64,000 nt of DNA from positions 6,269,522 through 6,333,521 of the forward strand of contig CP137673.1 of the NCBI GenBank assembly GCA_037976565.1. Direction: 5' to 3'. This document shows, one piece after another, positions 1 through 12,626 of the stretch (position 1 is the stretch's first letter; every line of letters starts with the position of its first letter). The notes beneath the pieces were generated by a model. That model saw nothing but the letters and a program-made list of their open reading frames with translations. It had not been told where the DNA came from and ran no database searches. The DNA is from Mesocentrotus franciscanus. Taxonomy: Eukaryota > Echinodermata > Echinoidea > Camarodonta > Strongylocentrotidae. Made by a program: the position numbers and the translations under genes.

Positions 1-112
1 TTCTTCATCACCATCACACTTTCAATCATCGTCATTATCGTCACCGTGATCGCCAACGTCATCGTTACCATAATTTAACCATCCCATCATCGTCATCATC
101 ATCAACGCTTAC
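1..112 (-). other. Intron of left SRCR gene (partial), ATC-rich
   Basis: Sequence beyond the donor at 112. It is rich in atcatc and gtcatc trinucleotides and carries no further coding signal before the window edge. Confidence 0.6.
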
Positions 113-304
113 CATCTGGTATAGTCCGGCTGCCTCCCGATACTGCTTGCCCCGCCGCGAAGCCGAACTCCCGACAGACCACGCTAGCATCTACATCGTC
201 CCAGTCATCGTCGCACACGGTCCCCCACCGTCCTTCGTTCAGGATCTCGACCCTGCCCATGAACGGGCTGTTGATGTCGACGAGACGGACCGTCCCAGCC
301 GGGT
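113..304 (-). CDS. Exon 2 of left SRCR gene: N-terminal part of an SRCR domain
   Basis: 192 nt (2+189+1, phase 1 to phase 1). The acceptor is ccaatcacag and the donor gtaagcg. It shows the SRCR hallmarks GRVEI, WGTVCDD and VVCREFGF with the first two conserved cysteines. The intron falls after the segment [10 protein letters not shown], roughly mid-domain, unlike six of the seven domains of the neighbouring gene, which are single-exon. Confidence 0.85.
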
Positions 305-905
305 CTGTGATTGGTTAATGAACATGTTAGTATCAGCGTGGGTCTCTTTTTCTCCATGTTTCATTACGTATGTTGAAAATCACTTTTAAGTTTTATTAAA
401 GAGCAATCTAACCTTTGTAATAGCTCATGCATGGGGGTGTTTCACAAAGACCAAGATCGACTTTAAGTTGGACTTAACTATTGCAGGCCGTTCATGCCAC
501 TGGTTGCTCTCACCATTGGTCTCTCAATTATGATCTTTAGATAATTTTATTATTATTTACTAGCCAAAATCGAAGAATGGCATACTGAAGAAAATCTTCT
601 GGGTAATTAATATGCTTGATTTGTTTATGCATGTACACCCGTAGTAGACAGTATTGTATTGTTTGTTGTGAATATAATGCTTACCATTCCATCATATATC
701 TTCTACTACTTTAATTTGGAAGCTATTCATCGTGAATCACAAAAAAAATGAAATAAAAAACATGCATGTATTTTCCATAAAAAAAAGATATTACATTGTC
801 TCCTCTCTTTCCTTTTCCTAGCGGCAACTTACTAATTGCTTCTCCGTGACATGAATGAACGAAAGCGACGATGACTAACGACACGACCACGATTACGGAC
901 GTCAT
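113..905 (-). CDS. SRCR-domain protein, 5' part of gene (runs off left edge)
   Basis: Two exons of a second SRCR gene are visible. Exon 1 (905-833) encodes a 24-residue signal peptide (starts MTSVIVVV, ends CHGEAI) with AAAA before the ATG and a perfect gtaagt donor in phase 1. Exon 2 (304-113) has a phase-1 acceptor, joins in frame, and encodes the first 60 or so residues of an SRCR domain: [31 protein letters not shown]. It ends at a gtaagcg donor, also phase 1. The remaining half of the domain must lie to the left of the window. The product enters the secretory pathway; whether it is secreted or membrane-bound cannot be seen. It has the same strand, signal-exon design and phase rule as the complete SRCR gene to the right, so it is probably a tandem paralogue. 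The open frame continues upstream of the chosen ATG, so an earlier start or a spliced 5' UTR is possible. Confidence 0.82.
432..500 (+). repeat. Half of a MITE terminal repeat
   Basis: Starts GGGGGTGTTTCACAAAGA and continues with the AAGTTGGACTTAA motif. This matches one arm of the complete foldback element at 22198-22513. The second arm is not seen here, so this is a truncated copy inside intron 1 of the left SRCR gene. Confidence 0.6.
833..905 (-). CDS. Exon 1 of left SRCR gene: signal peptide
   Basis: A 73-nt coding exon: ATG at 905, 24 codons plus one base. A hydrophobic core ([13 protein letters not shown]) is followed by a small-residue, Cys/His/Gly end that fits a signal peptidase site. 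The donor is gtaagt (832-827), phase 1. The exon is too short to stand out as an ORF; it is supported by the exact in-frame join to the SRCR exon at 304. Confidence 0.8.
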
Positions 906-1715
906 TTTTATCGTAATCGAATCCTTGATGTGCACAACGGTGACGGGTACTTGACCATAAGGTTCCCACCGGGAATATCTGCCATACAAGAAAAAGGATG
1001 TATCTTTATTGTCACAAATAATTAACTGTATAGTACGTCCGAGAAAGAAGACAAAAACGAAAACATGCGATTAATGTTTGCAAACTGAGCTGTATGAATA
1101 TACCTGTTCGTTGATTGCATTGCCAAGCAACATTGTCTTTGAAATTGGCATTTCAAAATTCATTATTTTGTGCCCGATTTTGGCGGAACTGTTTGAACAA
1201 CAATATGGGGAAATGAAGGCTTTAATAACGCATCAAAATTTAATTATGACGTACAGTGTAAACATGGTAAACCAAACAGACGAGTATAATCTTCAATAGT
1301 GCAGCATGCAGTCTTTATACGAGTTGTCAATATAGGTTCTTAAATCATTATGCAGTTAATTAACTACAAACAGATTATAGAGATTTGTTTAATCTTCTTT
1401 AATACCCCTCATCCTCCTCGCTCCTGTACCAAGGAGCACGATCGACTAAGCTTTTATGAGACACAAGGTTTAAAGGTTAAAAACAAATGAAATTTCAGTG
1501 CTTAGTAACACTGTATTTAGCTCTGTTGAGTGTTGAACTGAGAACAAGATATCAAGTTTTGAGGCTTCCAAATGCCTTTTTTATTATTTGACGGTCGCTT
1601 TGTTCCCTTCCAAAGTAACAATAAATAATTTAAAACTTCACACGAAAGAAATAGTTGGCCCCTTCCCCGCCCATCTCTGTGCACCCTCCATGAAAAATCT
1701 TGGCTACGCTACTTT
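906..1715. other. 5' flank of left SRCR gene, nothing recognised
   Basis: AT-rich unique-looking DNA upstream of the signal-peptide exon. It must hold the promoter and any 5' UTR, but no TATA box or other element can be assigned with confidence. Confidence 0.4.
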
Positions 1716-2400
1716 CAATTCAATTCAAGGTATTTTTATTCTCTCATTGTAGCCAAAGGCTAAATTACAAATGAATTTACAAAATTTAAAATAATAAAAA
1801 CATTATACAAATTAAGAAGAATCATACACAATATTATAGAAATTCATATAAATGCAAATGAAAGGAATTATACATGTATAATGATAACATCTAAATATTG
1901 CTTACAAACAAAAACAATTTGAGAATTAAAATATAAATGTTATCCACTTTTCATTGAAAGGCTTATAAAAAGTAATTTAAGTTGTTTCTGATGGCAAAAA
2001 TTAATAATAAATTGATATTTTTGTATATAGCTTAAATAATGGAGTCTGGAAGTATGAGGTTTCTATTAAAAATACAAATAAAGGTATAATCAAAAGGAAC
2101 AAACATGAATTATAAAATTGATGTGAGTAAAATTTATGAACAAATCAATACAAATTCACAAGTGATTATATAGCTATAGGTTCTCAATCTTAAGAAATAA
2201 ACTGGCAAGTGGTCAATAAAGAAAACCTGGGTTGTATTAAATAATTAGAATGGGTATTATTAAATTTAAGAAAGACTTGAAAGGTAAATTAAATGAGTGT
2301 AGGAGAACGTTCAGCGTTTCTATTAAAAATACAACTTTAATAAGCTACTTTAATAAGCAATGTCACAAATAGTACTGGATCGGTATACCCAGGTTAAATA
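1716..2400 (-). repeat. Possible LINE 3' end relic (AT-rich)
   Basis: Begins with a TCAATTCAATTCAA run followed by tatttttattctctc and an AT-rich tract. This resembles the inverted 3' UTR and short-repeat tail of the LINE at 16150. No reverse transcriptase remains, so the assignment is tentative. Confidence 0.3.
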
Positions 2401-4194
2401 CAGACAAAAATGGACAGATCTTGATATATTCGGCATTGGCCTAATAGATATGCTCGTACTGGTGATAATTTGATTTCAATGGTAAGAGGTCATTGAAGTA
2501 GATCAGGAAGCGACATGCCCCAATTCCAACAAGAGGAAAGCAATGAAAGGAAAAGGGAGGAGAATAAGTTTGTGGCTCGCACAGAAACCTTGGGCACTTG
2601 CATGAACCTGAAATACAAACTTGGTTACTTTCATTTTTTTGTAATGTTTAGACACACCAAAATAATCAAATACCTCAATCAGCATACTGATATGCTACCC
2701 ACTATCCGGTACCGAGCCTTTGCTTTAACTTGATTATGTGTCCCGTATCATTCTATAAGAATACTAAGTGTTCTTTTTGGCTCAAATCTTGCCATGTTAT
2801 TGTCATATATAAATATAGCACCTTTAATACAGCCCATCATGTAATTTGTTGCAGTATGTTTCCAACCTCTTGACTCTAATATCATTTTCCTTATATTTGA
2901 TTTTCTTTCCCTTTCTTCGTTTATTCTTCGTTTTTTTTTCTTCTTATATTTAGAGTGTATTGTAAGGCGTATCCGATGCAAGCCATGTGCTTTTATAAAA
3001 TTCATTCTTCCATAAAAGTGTTAATGTGATCATAAAATTGTTTATGTTATTTATGTACGAATTCAGTACTTGCATGAGAATACTATTGATATGAAAAAAG
3101 AAATGGAATTGGAAGAGAATAAATGTTAATTTGAATTGAATGTTATTGCTTTACTATGACGCTCGAGTTCAGAATGTGCACCTTCTCATATATATATCCT
3201 TCACATGCATGCCTTTGCAATCCAAGTCAACGGTTTCATAGCATATTGTATTTTAAAATATCGGAGAAAACGTCCTCTTATACATGTATTTGTAACCTAC
3301 CCGATTTTGACATTAATTATTGTGGTAAAATTAAACTGTTATTTCGTCATAATAAAACAAACTTGTTAAGGGGAACTAACAGCCTGAATCTAAAAGGGTG
3401 GATGCCGAAAATGTCTACATTACTTTATGATTCGTGTTTATATCTGTGTAGTATAACGTTATTTTCTCGTACCATACGTTCAGGTAGTTGAACCGGCGTA
3501 CGATTATCTGTTCATGGGATTAAGATAATACTATAAGGAAATACTGGGGAAAAGACTGACTATGAATTTACATGTGGTGTTTCCAAGTTAGGATTGAGCT
3601 CGTCGGACACCCCCTCGTTTTTTTTTAATCCAGGATAGTTTCAATACAGGCAACAATTAATGGGTCGATCTACGTACGGTACGGGAAAGGGAACCCTCCT
3701 GCACCCCAACCCTTCCTGGAATGAACTGGGCACCGACAACTGCTTATGGAGCTAACTTGAACGTCAAGGCCAGAGTCATATAGTAGGAGAATTTGGCCAA
3801 CCCGGTTCGAGTCAGACAAACGGCGAATACTGCTTTGTTGGGGAAGCACAAAACGAAAGAACACGTACACGTCATGCTGTGACCAACTGAAACCAAGTTG
3901 GTCAAACTCTCAAAGTAAATGGCTCTGGTCAAGTACATACATGCAATTTCAAAAGCGCCTCAGGACCTCACAAACTCTCTTTACATGTGCTGTTCGCAAT
4001 ACAAAAATGGAATATAACTACGTTACCCAATGGCGTAGCCTGGATCCAGACGATGACGGGGGACCTTCATTAATTATTAGGGGTACGTACCGGTCTTATT
4101 CGGTATAGGTGAAATGCAAATATAAACAAGGAGTTGGGTGTGGGAGTAATCAGGTTGAGGGGATTTTTTTTCACTTTTCTTTCCGCTGTCATTT
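2401..4194. other. Intergenic, nothing recognised
   Basis: AT-rich DNA with only short random open frames in both strands and no domain motif, splice-paired exon or clear repeat boundary. Confidence 0.4.
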
Positions 4195-4217
4195 TCCCCT
4201 CCCTCTCTCAATCATTC

Positions 4218-4287
4218 TGTCTGTCTCTCTGTCTCTCTCTCTCTCTCTTTCTCTCTGTCTCTCTCTGTCTCTTTCTCTCTCTGTCTA

Positions 4288-4324
<37 letters not shown>

Positions 4325-4326
4325 CT
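4218..4326. repeat. (CT)n microsatellite
   Basis: Interrupted CT/CTGT dinucleotide repeat of about 110 bp. The Leu/Ser-rich open frames across it are repeat translation, not protein. Confidence 0.9.
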
Positions 4327-4519
4327 TGTGGTAGACTAGCATTGTGCTAAAGTTACTCAATAAAGTCTACTATTACTACAATTAACCCTCCTTATTTTCT
4401 CCCACACTTGTTTGCAGTTTGATTTGAAGCAGGTATGCAGCTGTATTATATGCTACTGATGATCACCCAAAGAAAATGTCCCCAAGATATCCCCTTTCCA
4501 CGATCAACCATTTCGTCTA

Positions 4520-4870
4520 ACGATAAAGTTGGGTTTGGGTAATGCGATTGTATTGTGAAAGAAACTATGTGGAAGCGATTGGAAAAGGTTGATCATTTAG
4601 CATATATAATATATATCTACAATGGAGTTTTGGAATCATCGAAATGATAAATAATAATAATAATAACAATAGCTAGTGTAAACTTATAGAGCGCACACAT
4701 GATAAGAGATTGGACCATGATGCAGTCTGGTTAAAAGTCACATGCACTGCTCACAGACATGAGTATATGGGACTTCAAAAACATATGGCATGATAGTGCA
4801 TATGGTCCACAACCTGTCGCTATTAATTCTTGTAATCATTTCGAATATTCAAGGGACATTTTTTTTTTCT
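4520..4870 (+). mobile_element. Degenerate member of the TTAA MITE-related family
   Basis: Shares the segments 'gcgattgtattgtgaaagaaac', 'aaaaggttgatcat' and 'tggaatcatcgaaatgataa' (approximate) with the elements at 8939, 38918 and 45911. It is interrupted near 4655-4705 by an AAT run plus a SINE-tail-like fragment (tagagcgcacac). Its ends are not clear. Confidence 0.5.
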
Positions 4871-5367
4871 TTTCTACTCTTCAATACTAACATAAAAAGA
4901 ATGAAAATGCTCATGAATTATTTCGTCATCTTTCCCAGCTAGGTCCCAACATTTTCATTAGATTGCAAAATAATTATTCCATTACCCCCGCCTCTATCAC
5001 CGACCAAAAGCAGCCATGTTGGATGACTAAGCCTATTATCTCCTTCATAATTCCGCAGTGAATGATGTACATTGTGCAGCGGATTTCCCGTACCACTTCC
5101 TTGCATTTCGGAAGTGCTTTACCTATCTTTCCTTTCCATTGTTCAGCCTCACATTTGACCATCTGATTGCTATCTTCCTTTTGGCTTGAATTTACTGCAG
5201 TTAAATGATATATGGAAGTATGATTGCGAAAAGGGGAATGGTTTCCAAACTGAATCGTTTCGCAATATCGGTGATGATCACGAGATATTCCAAGAATCAG
5301 AGTGATAATGATAGCCAGAGCGGTTGGAAATGTCAATGTCGATGCCTGATTAAATCCACCTTCCTCA

Positions 5368-5412
5368 TTCACGGGAGAGACAGAGAGAAAGAGATAGAGA
5401 GAGAGACACAGA
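5368..5412. repeat. (GA)n microsatellite
   Basis: GAGA-rich run of about 45 bp. Confidence 0.8.
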
Positions 5413-5540
5413 CACAGACACCGAGAGATAGGCGTGTCAATATTGTCAATTAAAATGAATGTGCACAAATATTGAGGAATTCTGTAATGAGATCTATTAA
5501 CAAAACAACGCATAATAGCTCTTTTTTAAGAAAATGAAAT

Positions 5541-5726
5541 AGTAATAATAATAGTCACATTTGCATATATAGCGCTTGATATTACCTTTCAAAGCACATT
5601 GTATCAGGGTTTATTTTACCCCGGTCATGGACATGACTTAGGGACATTACTGCCATGCCCTGGTTTGAACCCAAGACCTTCGCATCTCTTCTCAAGTGTT
5701 TAAACCACTCGACCACGACACCTCTG
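5541..5726 (-). mobile_element. tRNA-derived SINE
   Basis: Read on the minus strand, it begins with a tRNA-like head (GTCGTGGTCGAGTGGTTTAA and, at 5674-5662, a TTGGGTTCAAACC B box). It ends with AAGCGCTATATATGCAAATG and an ATT-rich tail. RNA polymerase III A/B boxes at one end and a low-complexity tail at the other are the SINE hallmark. It resembles Ser/Leu-type tRNA heads, but this is not certain. Confidence 0.7.
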
Positions 5727-6417
5727 CATCATGAGTACTTTATTTACAGTCAGTTATGAATGGGAATTCAATTCAGTATAATTCAATTCAATTTTGGGGG
5801 TTAATTAGAAAAATGTATATCATCACAAACAAATGTCTGCATTTTGATAGACTGTCACATGGAAACATGGTTGCAACATGTATATGTCCAAGTAATACAA
5901 ACATTATTTGGCATAATTACACATAAACTCCAGATAATAATAAATATTGTGTATGAAGAGTTTGTCATTAATCCTGTTCAGGTATGATTTATATCGCGAA
6001 CAAATATTTAAGATTGTGTGATGTCACTTTTAGTAAATTGATTTAAAAAGGATGATACTGAAAAGAGAATATTCCGAATGACAAAATGTCTTGTAACTTA
6101 CTCAAATTCACCGTTGAATTACATTACATACTGATTAGTCACACATTTACTGATGTTGTTTATTTGTGTTCAATTTTAGATACTCTAACTCGACCACACC
6201 CTCTCTTGTAAAGTAAGTAAGGTGGTTTGCCACGCAAAAACTCGCACTAACACGACTAAAGGGTAGACCGTAGGTTGACCGTGTGGATGCTCTCACTTGG
6301 CACTCGGAGTACCTTTCACAAGGATTGTTTGTTTACAATCGAAAATGAAAATTAGATTTCGCAGGGTTCAGATGCGAAAGGTGGGTTGAGGTCGACAAGT
6401 GCGGGCGCCACCACTTC
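5727..6417. other. Intergenic, nothing recognised
   Basis: AT-rich, no supportable feature. Confidence 0.4.
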
Positions 6418-6566
6418 CAGGGGCGGATCTGGGGGCGTGGGGGGCACCCCCCCTTTACCTTTAAAACAAAAATCACATAAATAATGTTCAGTTTACTCAT
6501 TCAGAAATGCCTTAGAATGTACCATATAGAGCATCTTAAGGTTCAACATTTTCCGGGGCCCTTAAG
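6418..6566 (+). mobile_element. Truncated TIR element, CAGGGGCGGATC type (empty site for nested MITE)
   Basis: Starts CAGGGGCGGATCTGGGGG and runs parallel to the element at 38776 (shared 'ccccctttacctt', 'cagtttactcattc', 'accatatag'). At 6538 it passes straight through 'catcttaaggttca'. In the copy at 38776 the same point carries a 384-bp insert flanked by TTAA. The right end is missing. Confidence 0.65.
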
Positions 6567-7007
6567 CGGATTCCCAGTATAAATTAAGTACTAGACCATC
6601 GCCTGTCCCCATGCCGATAATTAGCAGTCAGATAAATGAAACAAAACCAAAACTAAAACCAGAATAATATGTACTCAATTCGAATTCAATCAAACAACAT
6701 TAACATAACGTAAATGAGGGCATTTGACTTATGAAAATAGAATGTGAAAACAGTATCTGGGAAATTAATTTCCTGTATTTCCTTTTAAAATTTGATACCA
6801 ATCTAAAATGAATACATTTTGAACCAGGACATGTTATGGGTTTCTTTTTCCTCTCAAAGTACATTCCACCCTTGATCATGGATTTCCAGGGCATTTCATC
6901 AATTAAAAATTCATCAAAATTAATGTCAGATAATATTTCGCGAAAGTACATAAATTTCAAAAATAAATGGCTTCAGAGGATAAAATTTCAGTTAAAGAAA
7001 CAAACAC

Positions 7008-7135
7008 ACATTCTTGTACATACACACGCACACACTCGCGCACAATACACACACACATTACGTACACCCTTACGCATGCACCCACACGCACACACTTACG
7101 CACGCACCCTCACACACATACGTACATATACATCG
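7008..7135. repeat. CA-rich microsatellite
   Basis: Degenerate (CA)n/(ACGC)n tract. The His/Thr-rich frames over it are artefacts. Confidence 0.8.
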
Positions 7136-7865
7136 AAAACCCAGAAAAACATATAATCTTTGTCACCTGCCCGAATCTTAATAGGAATATCAAAACGTTC
7201 AACATTATACCATTATACCTCACCATACTACAGGGTTGTCATGAAGGCTGGGAAAGGGTGCTTTTAATTTCGCCATTATATTCATTTTCTGTGTAGAGGA
7301 AGGGTGGTTTTTGATAATTTATTGACGTATGTTCGTCATTTTATTAACTTTGGGTAGTCCTTTGAAATGAAACCCCTAAATTCATAAAATACACATAACT
7401 TTGATAGGAAATGTATAAATCAATGATAGCAATACTGATAATTCTGGGGGCACCGGTCCAACTTATTTGCTGACATGCGAATAAACAACACCATTAAAAA
7501 GGAAGGGATTCGGAGGGGTCATATCTTATTTCACGTTCCCTCTTCACATATCCATATACACGTATCTCCTTCGTTTACTTTCTGTTTCTCTCTCTCTCTC
7601 TCTCTTGCGTCGCCAATTTAATTTGGGGCACGGTCCCCATGTCCCCGTAGTAACACCTGTGTAAAAAACGTAAACTAACTGTTGAATCAATTTTACAATA
7701 GATTGTGACTTAATAAAACGTGATTGGAGGAAAATGGTAGACACCAACCAAGTCGAATTTCGTCGTATCAGAAATTTGTGGATATCATAAGCGTTGGTGA
7801 AGTTGCATTAACAATGTACTCTTTTCTTCGATCTGTTACACATAGGACAAGCAAGAGTAATTCAG

Positions 7866-8309
7866 GCTGCACACTGAGGTGCGTAATTTTCCTGACGTAG
7901 GACGGCGTCAGTGACAGGTGCGGCTTTTGACACATCGTGTATGAATGACGTCATACAAAAAGTGATCGCAAAGTGAACAGTGCAACATATTTGTTTACTG
8001 GCGCATAAGCAATTTACATGTAAAACTATCTCGATTGGTACAGAAATAACGCAATGCAAATGATGTCTCATGTACAACGCATAATGCGTAATAACGCAAA
8101 ATTCCCGTTGGCCACGATGCGTCAGTTTGCTGCGTCAACGACTTGTGTCGTCTTTGACGCAAGAAAGCGACATCGTACAAGAAGTGAATGAAACTGAATT
8201 ATTAAACAAACAGTGCATTGAATTAGTTGATAATGGGTTAATGGCCTTCACAACTGAAGCTCAATTAGCGCAAGCAACAACGCAATCGGATTAACGCCTC
8301 ATGTGCAGC
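7866..8309. mobile_element. Probable MITE, TIR GCTGCACA
   Basis: The left end GCTGCACACTGAGGTGCGTAA is mirrored on the opposite strand at the right end as GCTGCACATGAGGCGTTAAT. The interior is non-coding and rich in CGCAA/GACGC motifs. No target duplication could be assigned. Confidence 0.55.
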
Positions 8310-8938
8310 GGGCATATTAACTTTTTATCACACTCTAGTGACCTCTCTTGTCAAACTTTCACGTTGCCTTGCTCTGTCCCACCCTCAAATAGCCGACCTC
8401 GAATGATGATTAAATCGGAAATGAGATAAGATTTCGATTTCCCGCCTAAAGTTTCACCAAAGTTATATACAGGTGTTGAGTAACTATTGATTTTTTTAAC
8501 AGTGGCCATGCAATTGAAAGATGTTACCAAACGTTCTTACACAAGGTGATTATTGTGAATTTCTAGCGATTTGACTGTTTGTCCATAGAATTTTTAAACT
8601 TCAAATACTTTACAAGTAGCATAAAGACTTCAAGGCTACGCAAATATTCATTAAGACAATTGAGAACAGTAAGCAGAATTCACACATTATTTTGTTGTAT
8701 TTTATATGTCATTTCTTTAATGTCGTTGCTTTATGTAAAACGATGCCCAGTGTAATCATGTTATCAAGAAAACCAATAAAGAATCGTCGCATGTTTGTAG
8801 GTGATTGTCGTATCTTTTTGTGTTTGCGAAATACACTTAGGAAAGGGTAGATAAAAGTAGCAATGGTATATTACTCCGTTCAGATAGTAAACGATATTAC
8901 TCCTGAAAATGCCAAATATACTTTTTGAAGCAGTTTAA

Positions 8939-9336
8939 AGATAAAGACAAGTTCTGGTCATGCGATTGCATTGTGTAAGAAACGTTGTGGAATCGATCAG
9001 AAAAGGTTGATCATCTAGCATATAAGTATTGGTGTGTACTGCAAGGTTCTGGAATCATCAAAATGATAAGAAATTTGGCCTAGTCTTGGTAAAGTTACAA
9101 GCACTGTACACAGAAAGATGTATATGGGACTACGCGACCACATGCGCGATATCTATTTGGTCCCAATAGATATAATAATTTACCAAATATATCAATTGGT
9201 AGGCGGTTTCCCGACTTTCCCGGCAAAATATGTATCATCACGTATTAGTCAAAACATATTCTTTCACATGATTGGTAATGCGAGCTTCCATTTCATTTTT
9301 TTGAGAGAGGGGCGTTTCCAAAACTGGTCTTTACCT
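8939..9336. mobile_element. MITE with TTAA target duplication
   Basis: 398 bp with TIRs AGATAAAGACAAGTTCTGG and AGGTAAAGACCAGTTTTGG (right end read in reverse). It is flanked by TTAA at 8935-8938 and 9337-9340. It is the same family, in opposite orientation, as 38918-39301. Termini beginning AGRT and a TTAA target fit Kolobok-type better than piggyBac-type (CCC ends), which is an inference. Confidence 0.75.
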
Positions 9337-9454
9337 TTAAGATAGATCTATGTACCTGTAACCATTTCAAGGTCCACTCAGAAGTTCTTCACATTCAAGT
9401 GCTTTTCAATCGAATTTAAACAATAGTTAGATATTCTATAGATATTAGTTTCAG

Positions 9455-9780
9455 TTTAGTTTCAGTTTAGTTTCTTTTATTTCACATGAAGAAAAAAAAG
9501 AATACATTAACAAAACATAATATATTTACAAAATTGATAGTCATGAACAATAAAGCCATCTACACAGCATAAGTTTGTATTGCATTTACACTAGATAATT
9601 TCGAGATTACATGTGAAAAAGGGAACTTAATAAAAAGCATATAGCTTGTAGGGTTAAGTTCCTCAATCAATATTCTGACGGCTTCCATGATGGAAGAGTA
9701 GGTCTGGTCATGACTGAAAGTTTTTCGGCGATATTGTGGTGTAGCCTGGTGTAGCCTTTGTGACAAAGGCTATACTGATA
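9455..9780 (-). repeat. Possible LINE 3' end relic
   Basis: Tandem 'tttcagtttag' units followed by 'tttcttttatttcacatg', then AT-rich sequence, resembling a minus-strand LINE 3' UTR and its repeat tail. No coding remnant was recognised. Confidence 0.3.
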
Positions 9781-10840
9781 CTCCTTTCCTTTTATCCTCA
9801 TAGACTAACTTTGGGAATTATTATACAGGAATTAATACACGCAGCAATTTCCTTTTTTCTTTCTAAGCTTCGATATTCAAACCTCTGTTTGTCAAGCTCT
9901 GTATTTCTTTTCTCAATCACAACTCCAGCACTCCCTCTTTGTTAATTTCGTTTCAGGGCGGCTGCAATGAAAGGGGCGTCTCTCGGCCCTGCCCCACACC
10001 GCATATACCCTTACTTATGGTAAATAGTAATGCATCTATGACGGGAAGATGCATCGATGTGCATTTGATCTGGCGTCAAGTGGGGACTTCAAACGAGGTC
10101 TATGACACTATGGTAGTGTGGAATGACGGATCCTAGAGCCTCTTGACATATCTTTCAAAATGTTCTGCTGGTAATAGTCTAAAGGCCTACAAGAGTTTAG
10201 AGGTTAAACTGGGTGTTATTATCGTTTCTCTGTGTGCATAAGTGGATCTCGATAGGGACAATTCCGTCATCCCCACCCCCGTTGGAACAAATATACATTA
10301 TGCTACACTATATATATTATATAGGATGGTAGACTTGCACGATTTACAAACACATGCACCCCACACCCACCAACATGCGGGCACACACACACACATATTC
10401 TTATAACCCTAGATCTGCCTATATCTTTGACCTATGATATATATCATTCTAGACGAAACATTGCCTTGATGAGCATGATACTTGTGGCAAAGTGTATCTA
10501 AACATGGCAAAAATCTAGGACTACAAAAGTTTTTTTTTTAGCATTCGCTATTCAAACTATTTTTTTTACTTTAGGTACCCTGGCAGTGTCTCGATCTTTC
10601 TAAATCTGTAGTAAAATTTGTAATAACATTTTAAAACAATTTTTCCTCCCCCCCCGCAAACAAATAATAGATATATCTAGACATATCATAACAATAATTC
10701 ATTAAATAAAACAACGACATAAAATGATTGGAGCACATACACTGACATAACTAATCGAATAAGCCGATGCACATGTTTCGTTTTGATATATGGAATATGT
10801 AACACAATATCATTGATATTTTCCCCCATGGTTGTTGGAG
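9781..10840. other. Intergenic, nothing recognised
   Basis: AT-rich with a short CA run at 10381-10396; no gene signal. Confidence 0.4.
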
Positions 10841-11010
10841 GAGGCACAATGGCTAATGCAGTGGTAGAGCAGTGGTATCGTACCCGGAAGCTCTCGGGTT
10901 CCAAACCAAGTCGATGCGCTAGTGGCAAGTGCCTTTTGGTAAGGCAATAATTTTCATCACCAACTCCCTCGGAGAGGTCTTAAAGCCTTACTTATAAGCA
11001 AACACATGTT
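10841..11010 (+). mobile_element. tRNA-derived SINE
   Basis: The tRNA-like head has an A-box-like ATGGCTAATGCAGTGGTAGA and a B-box-like GGGTTCCAAACC (10897-10907). It is followed by TTTTGGTAAGGCAATAATTTTC and CTCCCTCGGAGAGG, an arrangement typical of echinoid tRNA SINE bodies. Confidence 0.7.
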
Positions 11011-11964
11011 TTATTAGCAGCCAGGTAAACACAAACCATCAACCCCAAAACAAAGCAACAATATATACTCATGGTGAAATGTAACTATGGGTGTAAAGGC
11101 CAATGAAATTTAGTACTTAGGTAGATCCTGTTTCTTGTCTGTTTTTTGTGTAAATGCAGGAAAAGCCAATGGCACCATGCTTCATTAATTTCTTTCGACT
11201 TCTTCCTCCTGGGCCGACACCACTTCCTATCACTTTGTGGGACGATTCCAGGGGCGGCAATGGTGGAGAGCATCGAGAGCCTCCTCCTACGTCAGTTAAA
11301 GATACTATGTCCTTTTTGCAGCCAACATCAAATTCTGTAGAACTTTGCAGGAATTATGAATATGTCATGTATGTCCTATCTGTGAAATTTAAACGTTAGT
11401 AGTGTCCTAATATTCAAATTATGCAAGGAAACCCGTTTACTTGCTAGACTTCACTGTCAGACACTATTGAGTGACTGACTGGCTTTTTCATCTTTGGTAA
11501 TAACATACATAAAATGAGCTGTAAAGGGTACGTGAGCATTTGTCTACATCAATAACCCACTTCTTGTAATGGCCAAATTAAACTGATTGAATCTTTGCGC
11601 AGCATAAAACGTACGACCATTCAGTACAATGGTCTGAAAAATCAGACTATTACTTACTGGCTCTATAGCTCCTAAGTCGATTCGACAACTAATAGTCGTT
11701 ATTTTCCCACTTAAAGACATTTTCAAGCCCCCCTTTTTTTAGGGAAGTTCTAAATTAGTATTGTCTTTCAAATGCCGTTGGAATTTAACCTTTTCATTTT
11801 TTTGGCCTGCAAATGGGACATAGTACCTTTAAATAACATTATGGGGTCCCGCATGATCACTTTGACCAATTCCCCCCCCCCCAAATTCCTAAAATACCAC
11901 TTGCCTATGCCTATGCTGTTGCCATCACTGGACTTTCCATTCTTTTCTTTATTTTCACTTTCTA
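11011..11964. other. Intergenic, nothing recognised
   Basis: Two overlapping open frames near 11146-11399 have no recognisable motif and no convincing splice sites; treated as chance. Confidence 0.4.
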
Positions 11965-12115
11965 TTTCTCCTATCCCCCCACTCTCTCTCTCTCTCCCCC
12001 CCTCTCTCTCTCTCTCTATACCTCTTTCTCTCTCTCTCTCTCTCCCCTCCTCACTCCTTCCCTTCCCTCCCCCTCTCTCTCTCTCTCTCTCTATCTACCC
12101 CTCTCTCTTTCTCTG
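11965..12115. repeat. (CT)n/CCCT microsatellite
   Basis: Interrupted pyrimidine dinucleotide tract. Confidence 0.85.
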
Positions 12116-12590
12116 AAACCTTCTAAGAAATTCCTTTCCCAAGTAATTTAAAAGAAAACTTAAAGATCATCACATGCTTGAATATGAATGATCTATCGAT
12201 CAGTCGAAATTATTCTGATTATTTTATATATATGTGAAAAAAATAAACGAAACGAAAAGTAATTTAAACAGTGAGAACATCAAAATAAACATGAATTTTA
12301 CGAATCGTTAGAGATGTATTTCAAGTAGGCCTATGCATGCAATCAAGATTTCTAAAGTGAGGAGATATACTTCTTAAATTGACAGATGAAAATTATCTGT
12401 TTTACGACTTACCTCAGCACTTGTCAAAAGGAAACGAAAAGAGATGTCCTGGCGAAAAGTTGCAAGTGACTGGAGGAAATTAATACCTTCAAGAAGAAAT
12501 GTTACGGTGTATAAAAGCCCACACAGAGTTCAGCGGTTTAATATGTAGCCACAACACGATTCGGGCATAAATCCAAAATGATGAAAATAC

Positions 12591-12626
12591 TCTCTCTCTC
12601 TATATATATATATATATATCTCTCTC
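12591..12626. repeat. (TC)n(TA)n(TC)n microsatellite
   Basis: CT run, then a TA run of about 20 bp, then CT again. Confidence 0.85.

Noticed and set aside
4974..5513. Minus-strand 179-codon frame with a hydrophobic stretch and a string VKCEAEQWKGKIG..LPKC that faintly resembles the end of a CCP module
   Set aside because: It lacks the other CCP cysteines and good splice sites, and includes repeat translation (LCLCLSLYLFLS); taken as chance.
9118..9345. Plus-strand 75-codon frame and its twin on the minus strand at 38882-39211
   Set aside because: Both lie inside copies of the TTAA MITE; similarity is due to the transposon, not a gene.
10841..10928. A genuine tRNA gene at the tRNA-like head
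   Set aside because: The B box is altered (TTCCAAACC), the acceptor stem does not pair, and a SINE body follows.
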